In this document: positions 22,887 through 35,189 of the stretch, piece by piece
Layout of the letters: the number at the start of each line of letters is the position of its first letter
Numbering within the stretch: the first letter of the stretch is position 1
Assembly (NCBI GenBank): GCA_950295325.1
Contig: OX485804.1
Location: 20,088,001 to 20,152,000 of the forward strand
Reading direction: 5' to 3'
Length of the DNA: 64,000 bases
Origin: Polytrichum commune
Taxonomy: Eukaryota; Streptophyta; Polytrichopsida; Polytrichales; Polytrichaceae
Notes under the pieces: model-generated
What the model was told of the DNA's origin: nothing
The model's input: the letters and a program-made list of their open reading frames with translations, nothing else
Databases searched by the model: none
Made by a program: the position numbers and the translations under genes

Positions 22887-25800
22887 CTACAATAACCAGG
22901 GCTTTTGGCAATCTTTAGCACAATTCCACCAGCATTTTACAAACTTTATGACTCCAGTCTCAGTTGGATCTACAATGTCCCTTTCGCGTCTCTGCAGCAC
23001 TCCTAGAAACTCCTCCATGCTTAATGTACCGTCTCTGTTGGTGTCAAAAATGTGGAATATTATATCAACCACTGAATTAGAAATTGGGGCATGGCAAATC
23101 TGCAAGACATTCAGAAGCACTAATCAGCAGCAGACAAGAAACTCCCAACTTAAATCGCTCAAAATAAGTTAAAAGGTGTTGTTAAAACCAGAATCAAAGG
23201 CACAATATCTCCACGATGTTCTAAAGAGAAGTAGCTACTACATTAGCAGATGCTGACTTTGCTCAAATTATCAAATGTAAATGGTTAGCTTGCTACTATA
23301 AAGGCAAGAATTCTACATCCAAATTCTTGGCACTTTGATACAAACAACTAACCCTTGAAGGACCAAGGGGATCAATGTCCAATCTAGACACACAATTCCT
23401 ATGAGCCTCACCATGTCTTCATATTAGAATTTATGAGTTTGCAACTTTATCAAGTACATTATCTTAAGTCAATGAGAGAATTAAAATATACTCATATGTG
23501 GCATTGATGATCAAATATGTTGAGTATGTAAATGCATCCAACAGCACCCAGGTTGTGTATTTGACAGATTTGAAAAGCACACTAGAAGAATGAGTTGATT
23601 TTACACAGGGACAATTTTGACACAATTAGCTTTACATTGTGCATGGAGAGACCCAGAACCTGGACCTCTTGGAAGCTTAGGGATAAGAGACACATGCCCC
23701 TGTACAAGGATATTATGACTTACCAATCAAATGCTTGCATGAAGTAAAGTCACTCAAGCTAAACTTAGACTATGGCATTTGTTACACTTTCAGCTCTCAT
23801 ATTGGCTAGAAACATATACGTAATGGAGATTTGATAATCAACTCAAGGAATCTGAAGTAACGGACCTTGTCAGCAGCACGCTGGACATCCTCCTTGGACA
23901 ACTTCCCCTGAATCTTCCCAAAGCTGGAGATGGCCAATGCCATGATTGGAAGTTTCTTTCGCAACTCTGCAAATTGGCAGAATTCCTGCATTGTGCAGAA
24001 TATGAAACCCAACTCAGGCACTCTCCAATACTGCTGTATGTCACTATCACAAATATCAATGGGTATATTGACATCTGTGACAGTTCTCATGTTGTTTTTT
24101 CCATCCCATAGTCTGCTTTTCCAACCTCAATACAAGTAAAAGCAAGCTAGAACTGTGCTCCTTGAAGTTCCTGAGTCCTTAGAAAGTCACACAAGACAAT
24201 ACTTTCCAACCAACAGAAAAGTGGCGTCAACTAGCACAACAAAATACATGACTGACCAAGCAGTAGCATACACCAGGACATTGAAGGTGAAAAACAACAA
24301 AATATAAACTCTTAACTAGAGTCAAATGACCTTGAGTCCTTACGTCTAGACTTATGCGCATGGAGGCAAAGTGAGGATCTGTTGTAAGGTCCTGAACTCG
24401 GTCCAAGTAATGATGAAACATTGACAGATCTGCAGAAGCTGCCATTGACAGACCAAGATCTGCAGCTGAGATAGTCCCCCGATTCTCAAAATCATAGTGT
24501 GAAAATTCAAGTCGGAGAATCTGTCAGATAACAAGAGGAGTGATGTCAGTCATTTGGTCCCCAACAAGTATCAAAATGATATTCTATTTGGTCTATGATA
24601 TGAAATGAATAATTCACACAACCAATTAAAAAAAGGAAGTGAAAATTCTGAAAAACTTCAAAAAGTGGCGTCAAAAAGTCATATGTGGCAACGGAGATCA
24701 GATATATGTGGTATGTATTTGATTCTAGGTCACTGTAACGAGCTCAAATCTCCTTGTAATTCAATTTACACATATGTATGCTCCAATCAAAATAAAAATA
24801 TCCAATTTTAGATAGGGTGACATCCTGACCCTTTGACCATCAATAAATCATTTTAAACCCCTCCATATGACAACTCTGTACGTCTTTCAGAACATTAAGG
24901 GTTGAAGCCATCAGAATGATCATATCTAAAAATCAGCAGCCCTCAATACCTAGTTCAAAAGATAAAACTGACCTGTGATCCCTAGTTCTTAATTGCTCTC
25001 CAAATGAAGGGACATGCAAACACTTACAAACTAACATAATTCAAATCTCTGGTGATATGTGGTGATTAGGTGACCTAGTTAATGATTACTTGAGTGCCAA
25101 AGCAGGACAAACAGTCACCTCTTTGTGAAGATCCCTCAAAAACTTCTCAAACTGTTCAAGTGGAAGTTGACGCTTTCCATCCTTCCCAAAAAACAACTCA
25201 ACCAGGCCAGCATTTTCAATATCACCAGATACTGTCATGCCTGTGCGAAGACCATGAGTATGTGAAGAGCCATGTCGGGTCTGTGACCGCATCCATGTCA
25301 TCACGTTCTTAAACTCCTCTCTTTCAATTACCCTGTGACACTAACTACAATCCATCAGTACCCACGTTCAAAGCAGTCACTGAAAGCCAAATAAGAAGTA
25401 AACATGTGTTGAAAAACAATATATGGTGAAGGCTAAATCAAGTAAAGACTATATCACAACACAACACAACACAGCACCCTTACAACAAAGAATGCTCTCC
25501 TGATGAGATTGTAGGAAAATTCAACAAAAATCAGCACTATGTTCATCCAATGCAAGTGCCTTCTCTGCATTTTCTCAATATCAACTTTCTCTGAATGAAG
25601 TTAGAAGAATAAAACTTACCCATTCCCATCCAGATCAAACATTCTGAATGTGGCATGAAAGCTCTTCTCGGGGATGCTCAGTAGTGTAACAAAGAATATG
25701 TACCTACATCAATTCAGGTATATAAGGATGCGCAAGTCTTTGCATTGTAAGTACATCAAAGTAATTAAAGTCAGGCTACACTACAATCTGGCCCACTCTA

Positions 25801-28046
25801 ATCATGGCCTTACTCTGGAAATGAGATGAGTCCATCTCCATCTGTGTCAAACAGCATAAAGAACTTTGAGGGAGAACACCGTAACTCCCCAGGTGGCCTC
25901 TCTCCTCCAAGATAACCCTCCCTCACTATGTGTGACCCTGTCGGTGGGAACACTGGAACTACTGCTCTCATCAAATCAGCAGCTGTCATGAAAGTATGCC
26001 CATGCTCCTGTTTCACTGATGAGAAATATTCGAAGACCTGTAAACCCAACTCCATGTCATCATGTGCTTTTTGTACCAGTGGGTTCACACACAGCACAAA
26101 CACAAAGATTTCTGGTGCCATGTTTTTGAGACTGTCAAAGATTGACCGAGAGACTATGCATTAAACAGGACAAGGAGGGAAGGGTACCTTCTCAGGAGGG
26201 CTACGTAGACGAAGTCGTCGTTCGTAATTAAAGAACACACGCCGCCTGTACGCTTCTGCAGCCATAACCACATCCTGCATGTTTGTCATCACTTTGTAGA
26301 GAACAGAAAACCAAAAGTGGTTCCTTGTAGTTCCTCACTTTGGTATGCAATCAAGAGGTGCTAAGGCGAATTTGACTCTTGATGGACCAAAATAGGTTGC
26401 TCTTCATTCAAATTCAAACACTATCGCCAAGCATGAACCACAAGTGGAAAGAAATTATTAATTATGTATGAAAAATAACCAATGATAAATCATAGGGTTC
26501 TAAATCCCAACAAATTTTCCCATTGAGTTCAAGGATAACTCTAATGTGACCACCAGCTTCTACTCAAATCAAGAAATCAGAAGCTGCTGACGAATGGCTA
26601 AAAAAACACCATCGTCCATGTGATCAACCTACATCGCACATGAACTCTTCTCTTGGTATTTTCATCTTGCATTTTTATGCTTGCAAGATGAATTCAAGTG
26701 TTAATTCAAATGTGGAGTTAGTGACATGAGATGCTGAAATTGGACTTTTCAGCAGTCCATGGTGATTTCCATTGACTTTCCTTACCAACCACTGTGATCA
26801 AGACTAGCAACCCCACAATTGGGCATGACTACATTCTAGGTTTACACAGTGTGATCACCAGCTTCTACTTCAATCAACAAATCAGAAGCTGCCAATGAAT
26901 GGCCAAAATCAACACCATCGTTCATTTAATATAATATACATTTTCAAACTTTATAATGCCGAGGGCGCCTGGGCATTGACTCAGCCGCCGTTCCAAAGTT
27001 CCAAAACAGTCAGTTGTCGACAACCACATGTTGAGTGGATGGTGCAGGATAGCCCATGACATTAATTCATGCACAATCATTCATGTGATCTTATATACAA
27101 TTTAAAACTTTAGAATGGCATGGGCACATGAGTGTCGATGCAGCCGCCATTCCAGAGTTCCAAAATGGTCAGTTGTCCACAAAAGCATGTTGAGCACACG
27201 GTGCAGGATGCCCAGGACACTAATTCATACACTGTCATAAACTGTCATACATGTAACCTTTTATACAATTTGGAACATTAAAATGGCAAGGTGCATGGGC
27301 ATTGACACAACCGCCATTCCAAAGTTCCAAAACTGTCGCCTATTGACAACGGCATGTTAATTAGACAGTGCAGGATGGCCTGGGACATTAATCCAGGCAC
27401 CGTCATTCATGTAGTCTTGTATACAATTCAGAAGTTTAGAATATCAAGGGCGCATGGACGTTGACACAGTCGCCATTCCGAAGTTACAAAACAGCCTGTT
27501 GCTGGATGGTGCAGATGGCCCGGGACATTACTTCATGTGCACAGGTGCAGCAGCAGCAAGGCCCAAACTAGTCACTCTACATCGTACATCATATCCTCTC
27601 TTGGTAAATTCATCTTGCAAGTCATCAGAATCGCTCAGACCCTAAACCCTAAACTCACCGCTGAGGAAGAAGGTCGGTTGCGAGAGCTTGGAAGCCGGTA
27701 TCTTCCCCATGGGCGAAGGCGGCAAGGTCTGCTCTACAGCCTGGCAAGCTGCAGATTCGTCACCTCGATCCACCGCCAGAGCCACCGCTCCCGCGCCTGC
27801 ACTTGCAAAAATCGCCGCAGCCCATCCTGTCCCCTGGCCACAGGAATCCCCCGCACCCAATCCCAATGAAGCTCCAGAAGCCCAGCGGGAATAGGCTTCC
27901 GCCACTACGCGGGGCCGTTCAGTCCAGGCAGCGGAGGCAACCGTGGATTCCAAGGAGGCGATGATGGCTTTGGTCGATGTCGCTCGAGTTGTAAGCGCAT
28001 GTTGCCGGTAGAGCTCCCGAAGCAACGCCCACTTGCCAACTTTCAT
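22887..28046 (-). CDS. MICU: Mitochondrial calcium uptake protein (MICU), 8 exons
   Basis: EF-hand regulator of the mitochondrial calcium uniporter, expected in the intermembrane space. Exons: 28046-27659, 26291-26188, 26037-25814, 25703-25620, 25332-25119, 24520-24344, 23985-23866, 23099-22887. All introns are GT-AG, and phases close to 507 codons plus stop. The ATG at 28046 is the only in-frame one and opens an Arg-rich, acid-poor presequence (MKVGKWALLRELYRQ), as expected for mitochondrial import. Exon 2 carries YRRRVFFNYERRLRLRSPPEK, a MICU landmark. Canonical EF-hand loops are DTDGDGLISFPE (about 228-239), DLDGNGVIEREE (262-273) and DTNRDGTLSMEE (456-467). A degenerate loop, DFENRGTISAAD, is at about 348-359. 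Length and order match plant MICU. Intron 1 is 1.37 kb and holds a tandem repeat. Exon 2's acceptor (ctacaaag) was chosen because it keeps the frame and follows a pyrimidine tract. Confidence 0.93.
26925..27575 (+). repeat. Four-unit ~160-bp tandem repeat in MICU intron 1
   Basis: The anchor ttccaaagtt (variants ttccagagtt, ttccgaagtt) occurs at 26991, 27150, 27317 and 27476, spacings of 159, 167 and 159. Each unit also has ggcattgacacagccgccat, ggtgcaggat and gacattaattcat. The repeat lies wholly within intron 1. Just outside it, catcgcacatgaactcttctc (26.63 kb) resembles catcgtacatcatatcctctc (27.58 kb), suggesting a flank duplication around the array. Confidence 0.85.
27640..27658 (-). promoter_or_regulatory. 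Telo-box motif at MICU intron 1 donor
   Basis: Two tandem CCCTAAA units (reverse-strand TTTAGGG) begin a few bases inside intron 1. Short AAACCCTAA telo boxes near transcription starts are a known feature of plant housekeeping promoters and 5' introns. Position fits that role; function is inferred. Confidence 0.35.
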
Positions 28047-28413
28047 GTTGCTTCCGTCGATCGGGCCTCCCAATGGTTCAATTTCGTGCAACAACTTGAG
28101 CACACATCTCCAACTAAGATGAATTACTCTCCCATGCGATGAGTTTCAAGTTTGGAGAAGCATGTTTGCATTTCGGAATTGGCTCCGGGTTCGATGAGGG
28201 AGTGAGGTGCGATTCCGCTTCTCTCAGGAATTCGAGAGCAAGTGACCCGGGCAAGCTTCTTCCCAATAGTAGCATTCGAAAAGGGGCTGCCAGCTGTTTG
28301 AACTTTGACCTGGCTGGCATTTTGTAATCCCACCAGTTTCTTTATATCTGCCCTCTACCTTTATGTGGGCCTCCTCCTATCTTTGTAGAGGATCTCATTT
28401 AGATGTTCACTAA

Positions 28414-28784
28414 GAGCAAGCCCAGTGACTTCTTGCATCTGCATCCGGGAACGGAAAGTGGGCTCCATCCGAGATGCAGAAGCAGATGCATGTAAGTCGG
28501 CCAGTCATGCCTGCATACAAGCAAAAGTTGCTCCAATGCAAGGGAAGGGTAGGCACTACGAAGTCAGCAGCTGGCTTGTCTTATCTGACAAGTACCGCGT
28601 CTTATTGAAATAGCAGACTCCCTGCACAAGTCGACGTTATGCAGGGATGGCGTCAATTCCTGCTTAAATTTTCATCCGAAATTATCCTTAACATGGACTA
28701 CTGGGCCTCTTACCTGGATCTGCATCTGCATCGCGGATGAAAAGTGCATATGCAGATGCGGATCTAGGGCCACTGGGCTTGCCC
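28414..28784. mobile_element. 371-bp TAA-flanked MITE in MICU upstream region
   Basis: The left end gagcaagcccagtgac and the right end, read inverted, gggcaagcccagtggc form terminal inverted repeats. Both sides carry TAA (28411-28413 and 28785-28787), the target duplication used by PIF/Harbinger (Tourist-type) elements. Copies of the subterminal word gcatctgcat occur near both ends. No coding capacity. It sits about 370 bases upstream of the MICU start codon and could affect its promoter. Confidence 0.8.
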
Positions 28785-28844
28785 TAAGGTAGTGGGTCTT
28801 GGATGGGAATACCTTTTCCGACTATCCCACACATGTGATTAGTA

Positions 28845-29110
28845 CACGATTGTTAGCAAATCCAAACCGAGGCTGTAGTCACTTTCCTCATAGTTTTCGG
28901 AGCTCATATGAAACATCAAAGTGAAGATTCTCATGTTCATTAAATGGGATCATATACGTCTTTTCCAATTATGTTGATTATTGAGTCTAAAATAGTTATC
29001 ATATTTTGAGCATGTAGTCTAATGTTTTTGAAACACATGCCTTTTTTATATGCGTTCTTGAAGCTGCATCAAATCATATGCCACTCAAATATAAGTGTCC
29101 TTAATAAAAT
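28845..29110 (+). repeat. Dispersed repeat R, 5' partial copy
   Basis: Matches 14290-14545 through gttagcaaatccaaa, ggagctcatatgaa, aagtgaagattctcatg, gttatcat and ccactcaaata. The right half of the family is missing. Confidence 0.7.
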
Positions 29111-31500
29111 GTAACCTAATAAGGGAATCATATGTCCCTTAAGGGGAAGATTAGGGATCTCATTGTGAGATGAGGTTCTTCAACCCCTATTAACCTGTGA
29201 ACATACTTTGAGAGTGCCTTAAGTCATTGTAATCCTTGAACTTAGAGATGAAACTTGAGTGGAAGATGGGGTTTAGAGTCCATAGCTACTCGGTGTATTT
29301 TGGAATCTAGATGCCAGGCACTAGGAGCATAGAAGTTAAGCAATCTCCTATTGGTTGTTGGTCCCCAATCAACCATGTGAACCACAACATTGAGGATGCG
29401 TCATTTGCATGTGATTCAAGTTTCCTATCACACTAAACATCTAATCTAGTGTTGCGTTGAAAATAACGTGCTATCAATGTGTTATTTTAAAAGGTGACCT
29501 CCATGACTAATCATGCAACACCAAGATATATAATGATATATGATTATACACACACACACACACACACACATACAATCCTAATGGCAACCACAATAGCAAA
29601 ATATTACATTGCTTTCTTTTTGTGAGCTAGAAAATAATTAAAATATTATGAAGTGTCAACAAATTACTATGGGACAATCTAATTGCACATAGTGTTCACG
29701 ATCTCAAATCTCGTTGGGATCCCCACTAACGTGTCATGTCCTCATTGGGCACAAACATGTTGATTACAAATTGTATCATGCAGTATCCTTGCAAATACAT
29801 GATGGCCATCACTACATCCGATACCATACACATGTCACCCCTCTTACATATTGTAGCAAGGTTCTTGGTGCTACTACCTAGTCGCTCTTACACCTCCTTA
29901 GGGAGATCACAAGCTATATTCTTTTGTAAACCGTGTGTGGTCAGGGGTTGATTAAAGATGGGATATTTATCTAAATTACTTGAATAATTGGCACCCTATT
30001 AGTAGATAAAATGGTACTTTGAGATAATTTTCAAGACCCTACACATAAATACAATTCACACCATGAATAAATTTTATAGACACTATTTTGTTTGTGAATT
30101 GTATCATTTATCTTAATATTGGAATTTTGACATAAATTGACATTCATTCTTAACAAAACTGTTACAACAAAATAACATGAACAATATATGAAAATATAAT
30201 TAGATGGTACATGGTTGCAACACTATCTTGAAACAATCTAGGATTATCTTGAAATTCTCAATGACCACCCCCATGCTTGCCAACATCTAAATGCAAGGAC
30301 TTTTAATCAATTAAGGCAACTTCTCATCCAATCCAAAGTCATTCATTGAACCTCACATGATTTCTTTGTTCCTCCAAACATAGTAGACTCTACTTTATCA
30401 ATGAAAATCATGTACTACCTATATTTTTCATACTACCTAATTTAGATATAATATTGTGTGGGTCATTTCATCCAAGCTAAAGTTATTCCAAAATATATAT
30501 AAACACTTTCTCTCTTGAATTGAAAGTACCCTACACTTCCTTCTCACGTGGACCTTTAATAAAATTTCGATAGTGATCTCCCCGTGTACAACTTGGTAGG
30601 TAACACGACAACATGACGAGGACACCAAGTTTCTAGAGCTTGTAGCAGGACTCCTCGCATTAAATATGTCCTAGATGACCATCGTTGAGCTGGTTATTGG
30701 ACATTCAACCGATCAGCTTGACATGGACAAAAAAAATGGAATCATGGATGATGTTGCGCCTACACAGATGGAACATTGTGACGAGTTCTCTTAACCCTTA
30801 TGCTCTTGGATGAGCGATCAGTTATGTACCCCATATTCAGTGTAGTTCATTCCTACCCTTTTGTGTGAAATTTTGGCTGCGGTGAACCAACGCGTACACT
30901 GGTTCCTTGGAGGCAAGGGTTTAGGCATCCAACAAGGAAGAGTGTTAAAATACACCAGAATCTGCACAGGCCTGGTGAATGCCAAGCTTTGAAACCCAAA
31001 TGGATAGCTGGCACTAAGTTACAAACTTGAGTGAACTCAAGCATACATGATAAGTTTAACAGCAGCTAGCCATACATGAGCTCCGGCGTTACAGACCACA
31101 CCACCCACCCGCTACCTTCTTGCCAAGCCCGTCGGTCGGCCGCCTGAGTTCGGAGTAGCTCGGAGGCTAATTATTATCACAGGATCATCAGCTAGCAGCG
31201 TTAATTGAAGGTCCGCATCTATCCTTGCAGCTTCGTCAGTCTAATGGCCCACTTCTGCTTAATTACATCTAGTTAGACTGGGGATCAATGCAATGTATCT
31301 CACAGCCCCATATATGGTAGACAACAGGGCTGCTACAGAGGAGATCCGAAACTGTGTCCACGCCAAGACATGAATTTCATTGCAACTAACTGGTTCCGAT
31401 AGACTCGTGTGATCATATTGATGAACTTATGGGTTCCCTTGTGATCGTCTTTCGATCAGGTGCGGATACATCTGGGGATCGACGACGTTGGGTAATATAT
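29111..31500. other. Intergenic DNA without gene; CA microsatellite
   Basis: A (CA)n microsatellite lies at 29548-29571. Otherwise AT-rich sequence with no protein motif or repeat partner. Near 31.08 kb the composition becomes more balanced on approach to the STIG1-like gene, and the tract tatatatatgtg at 31496 is the first promoter-like element. Confidence 0.45.
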
Positions 31501-31509
31501 ATATGTGTT

Positions 31510-31920
31510 GGTACAGACAGGTCGTGTAGCTGGTTTAGGAGCAGAGGCAATTAGGGACAATTAATTTGCACAGGAGCCTGTGGTTCGTATATAAAATTAC
31601 ATGTGGGAGTGGTGGTTCGTCAGAGGTATATATTTTATTGACTGGATGTTCATCACTGTGTTTTCTTTTTGTAAGTCATGGACAAGATTTTGACTTTTGA
31701 TCAGTAGGTTGGTCAATCGTGCCAAGATTGATACATGGGGTGTTTGGTGAGTCATGCTGTTGCAGGTTAAAGCTAGGTGTAGGCTTAGGACAGGCGGTTA
31801 GAGACAATCTGTACAGAGATCCTGCGGTACATATTATGAATTAGCTGTGGGTATTGGGATTAATTAGTTAGAGATATTCACGTCCTACTAGATGTTCATC
31901 AGTGTGTGTGTTTTTAAACC
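31510..31920 (+). repeat. Duplicated promoter/leader segment of STIG1-like gene
   Basis: 31510-31685 and 31763-31920 are diverged direct copies. Shared words include ggcaattagggacaat / ggcggttagagacaat, gatcctg/gagcctg..ggt, and gatgttcatcactgtgtt / gatgttcatcagtgtgtg. The second copy overlaps the first in-frame ATG upstream of the coding region, which argues that this ATG (31892) is duplicated leader and not the evolved start. Confidence 0.65.
31588..31596 (+). promoter_or_regulatory. Candidate TATA box of STIG1-like gene
   Basis: TATATAAAA occurs about 390 bases before the preferred start codon. The second promoter-like copy has a degraded equivalent (tacatattatg). If used, transcription would begin near 31620 with a leader of about 360 bases. 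Confidence 0.35.
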
Positions 31921-31981
31921 TCTCTGCGGTCAAGCAGAATTTGAGCGCAGGTCGAGCCGGAAGATCGTCGGCTGCATTCAT

Positions 31982-32590
31982 ATGGCAATTGAAAGACTGG
32001 TGCAGTGTGCAGGCAGCACACGCAGCTTCCAAATCATTTCCACTCTGTTGATTGCAACTGCTCTTATAGGGCTCATGTGTCTCCCCAACCTTTTGCCCTT
32101 GCCCATCTCGGACAGATTGAACATCATGGCCACGACGTCATCGCCACCTCGGTCTCCAGTTACCGTACCTCCGGACATTGATGCAGATCATCATATCGTC
32201 CCCATGACTAGCTTTGCTCCGCGTCAGAGTCACGCGAGGATGGGTCAAAACTATGATCTGAGAAGGAATATTATACGGTTTGGTCCCCGAGGTCCAGATG
32301 GAATTAGATTCGCATATGATGGTCCTAGCTTGCGAACGATGAGGAATCATCCCAACTGCACTGTGCCGGCGGGGTATTGCAACTTGCTGGAGAGCTGCTG
32401 TGGGAGTTATTGTGTGAATATGGCGAGTGACCCAGATAACTGTGGGCGCTGCAGCCGTGTGTGCAAATGGGACAGGGCTTGTTGCAATGGCAAGTGCAGG
32501 CGCCTCAGCACCGACGCCAAGAATTGTGGGACTTGCGGCACCAAGTGTGCGCCTGGAGTGAAATGCATTTTTGGCCTCTGTAGTTACTGA
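31982..32590 (+). CDS. STIG1-like cysteine-rich secreted protein
   Basis: Single-exon frame of 202 codons. The first 45 residues hold a hydrophobic run (FQIISTLLIATALIGLMCLP), a signal peptide or signal anchor, so the product should be secreted or surface-tethered. Residues 50-125 are low-complexity and basic. The C-terminal ~75 residues are a STIG1-type domain with 16 cysteines. Examples are DPDNCGRC, then CCNGKC, then NCGTCG, ending FGLCSY, the expected final residues of the family. STIG1 proteins are small extracellular peptides; in angiosperms some act in stigma exudate and pollen tube signalling. A role here is unknown. An in-frame ATG at 31892 would add 30 residues without a signal sequence at the new N-terminus, so 31982 is preferred. 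Near-identical flanking duplications lie on both sides. Confidence 0.8.
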   Translation: MAIERLVQCAGSTRSFQIISTLLIATALIGLMCLPNLLPLPISDRLNIMATTSSPPRSPVTVPPDIDADHHIVPMTSFAPRQSHARMGQNYDLRRNIIRFGPRGPDGIRFAYDGPSLRTMRNHPNCTVPAGYCNLLESCCGSYCVNMASDPDNCGRCSRVCKWDRACCNGKCRRLSTDAKNCGTCGTKCAPGVKCIFGLCSY

Positions 32591-32687
32591 TCGTTATCGT
32601 TCATGCGTGAATATGTCTGGGCCGCATTAATTGGGGCATTCGACCAACGTTCGAATTACGCAGGTCAAAACGACAGCATGTGGTTTG

Positions 32688-33012
32688 CACGTATGTGGTT
32701 TTACATCACGCATCCTTTCACAAATCGAATGTCAAGCGAAGTTGGGCTCCGCTCGCTGCTTGTGATCAATTAGCAGAAATACATGATGTCCGTATTTGGG
32801 AGGAATTTTGGATCAGTGTCCTTCGGTGGCAGGCTTGGATCAGCATCGTCAGATTATAGGCGTTTGCATGTAGTTTGATTACAGTATGATGCAAGCATTT
32901 ACAAATTCAATGCCAATCGAAGGCTTCCGTGTACAGTAATCAAGTAGATATGCAAGTTAATTCTTAATTATGTGGAGGGAATTAGCTTGGATCAGGGCCG
33001 CCCGGTGGCAGG
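32688..33012 (+). repeat. Duplicated segment downstream of STIG1-like gene
   Basis: 32688-32852 and 32868-33012 are diverged direct copies. Shared words include acaaattcgaatgtcaa-type and atgccaatcgaagg, aatcaagtag/gatcaattag, and a common end with ttggatcag..cggtggcagg. It lies 100-420 bases past the stop codon, probably in or just beyond the 3' UTR. Confidence 0.6.
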
Positions 33013-34452
33013 AGTTGTTGCCTGTGGTTTTACGTCAATATTCGGATGTTCAAATATCCAATTACAAGTGTATGCAAATTGCGGAGATTGTCATTTCAAG
33101 CTTCAGAATCAGAATTTTGATGCCAAAGTGAAATGCCTTTCAGAGATTTTCTCAATTGTGGTCATTGTTGAATCGAGATTGGTGTCTATATGTTGAGCAC
33201 ATAGTCCAATCTCATTGTAACACATGTCTTTCTCTCGATTGCAAATCCTGTCATCTAGCACTCAGATATAGACGTTCAATCAAGAAGAGTGGCCTCATGA
33301 GGCACATACTTAAGGGCCTCAAGACATCAACCATGGGTGTTTAGGTACAGTGTCTCAATTCTATTTATGACTGCAATCTCAAAAATGACCCATTTAAATC
33401 CCCATGAAATTAAACCGTATGCCACAATGATCTTCTTGCTCATAAATTCTAGGCTTGTGTATAAATGACCTAATTTCAAATTTGCATCCCATGTATTTGT
33501 TGACTATCGGCATTTTTGATGTATATAACAGCATTTCTGGCCCTTCATTTACAACCCAAATTATTCATTGTCAAACCATAACTAGGTTATGAAGAGTCTT
33601 CATTTGTAGGGTTTCGATCAACAGTTTTTATATGTTTTTTGAAAAGTAGTACGTTTGTCTACAATGTTGAGTACGGATATAGCCAAGGTTGTGAGATGGA
33701 TTTTTTTGTGGAGTAAAAGGGTGGTTACATTTAGATGAATAAAATGGAACATTTTGGCAAAAGCACAAAATCTATGTGTCAATTTGGGGTGTGACTTTGA
33801 ATTGTGTAACATGAAAGAAGTCCAAGGCTACATGTATGCTTTGATAAGATAAACAACGGCTTCACATATAAAATGATAAGTGAATAAGTGGCCCTACATT
33901 TCTATTTGCACTCTACATGCAGCCACATATCCCACAAACTAAGGGGGAAGTTGGACGTATTATAATTGATCAAGCCCATTGAAGTTGGCTACACAAGACA
34001 ATTTGCACCAACCCTTTAAACCTAGACTAGTAGAGGCCTCCAAGTTCAACTACTTTGCAAATGTATGAGTGTATCAACATGCACATATCATATTATTCAC
34101 AGTAGCCAGTGAGATCCATTCTTAGCGCCCCTGTCAAAGCCAACAATGATGTCTAGTAAGGTTCATTTCATGCGGACAACATGGAGGTACCTTGGATCCA
34201 AAACATTGGATGGACCCATCATAATCAATGTCATTGCCATTCACATATATTGTAAGAGATGGTGAACCCATGTGAACAACATGGCTACATGTTGAAAGGA
34301 CATATGCACAATAACAGTGGGCAAATCAATTGGCAAGAAAACATTAACATACACCAAATTCCCATGTGTGTTGTGTACAACATGTGAGACATTATTGCTA
34401 CCCTCATCCACCATAAATGGACAACCATCTTGCATGAGGTCAAAGTTCCATG
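33013..34452. other. Intergenic DNA, trace of repeat R
   Basis: Near 33190-33270 the words gagcacatagtccaat, aacacatgtctttct and agcactcagatatag resemble repeat R. The rest is AT-rich and unassigned. Confidence 0.4.
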
Positions 34453-35189
34453 GTCAATAGAAACGAAATGAAAGAGGCATGACAAACAACAAGGTTAGAA
34501 TAAGGCGACAATGCTAGTCCAAAGAAGGATAAAAATTATCTTATATTATTTGTATGAACCAAAGAAAAGAAAAGAGCAATAAAAGGCAAAGCAAGAAGAG
34601 CATGAGACCATATCACTCCGAGCATTGTTCATATGCCTTTTGTGTATGTGTATATGCTTATGCAATCTCATCTCTAGCCTTATTGACTTCCAAATTTTAC
34701 AAATACTAGACAATATCCTTGCATCATGAGGACCCCATAGTTGGTTTGGCATGATCTGACAATTTGGTGGTCAGCAAAGAAAGTGTTCTCCGACTCGGAT
34801 TACTGCCAAGCCAATTGCATCCAACATGAATTGGTGGGTGTAGAATTGGTGGCTGAGTGCGATAAGCTACCGGTCGAAGAGTTGGGAACCATGAGGGAGG
34901 TCCCAAACGTGGGAGCAACGCTATGAAGTGGGAGCAAGAATTGCGTTACATGAAAATTTCCAAACAGGATCATAGAAACTATCCCTAGTGAGTTTGAGCA
35001 TTGGTGATGGATAGAAGCATTGTCTAGTTCCATCCCGCTCAGTGATGTTAAGACATGCCATGGTATCAACAACTTCGTTTAAACTGTCCATGAAAGATGT
35101 GGAAGTTTACACCATGAGAATATCAAAGTTGGATGGTATTGACTTTACTATGGTCGCGGATGGTTCGGATTTAATTCTAACATAGTACT

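Noticed and set aside
28114..28333. Overlapping small open frames upstream of MICU on both strands
   Set aside because: They overlap each other in different frames, have no recognisable product and lie where the MICU 5' UTR/promoter is expected.
31892..31981. Upstream in-frame ATG adding 30 residues to the STIG1-like protein
   Set aside because: It would bury the signal peptide behind a polar stretch, and the ATG lies within a duplicated leader block. Kept only as an alternative start.
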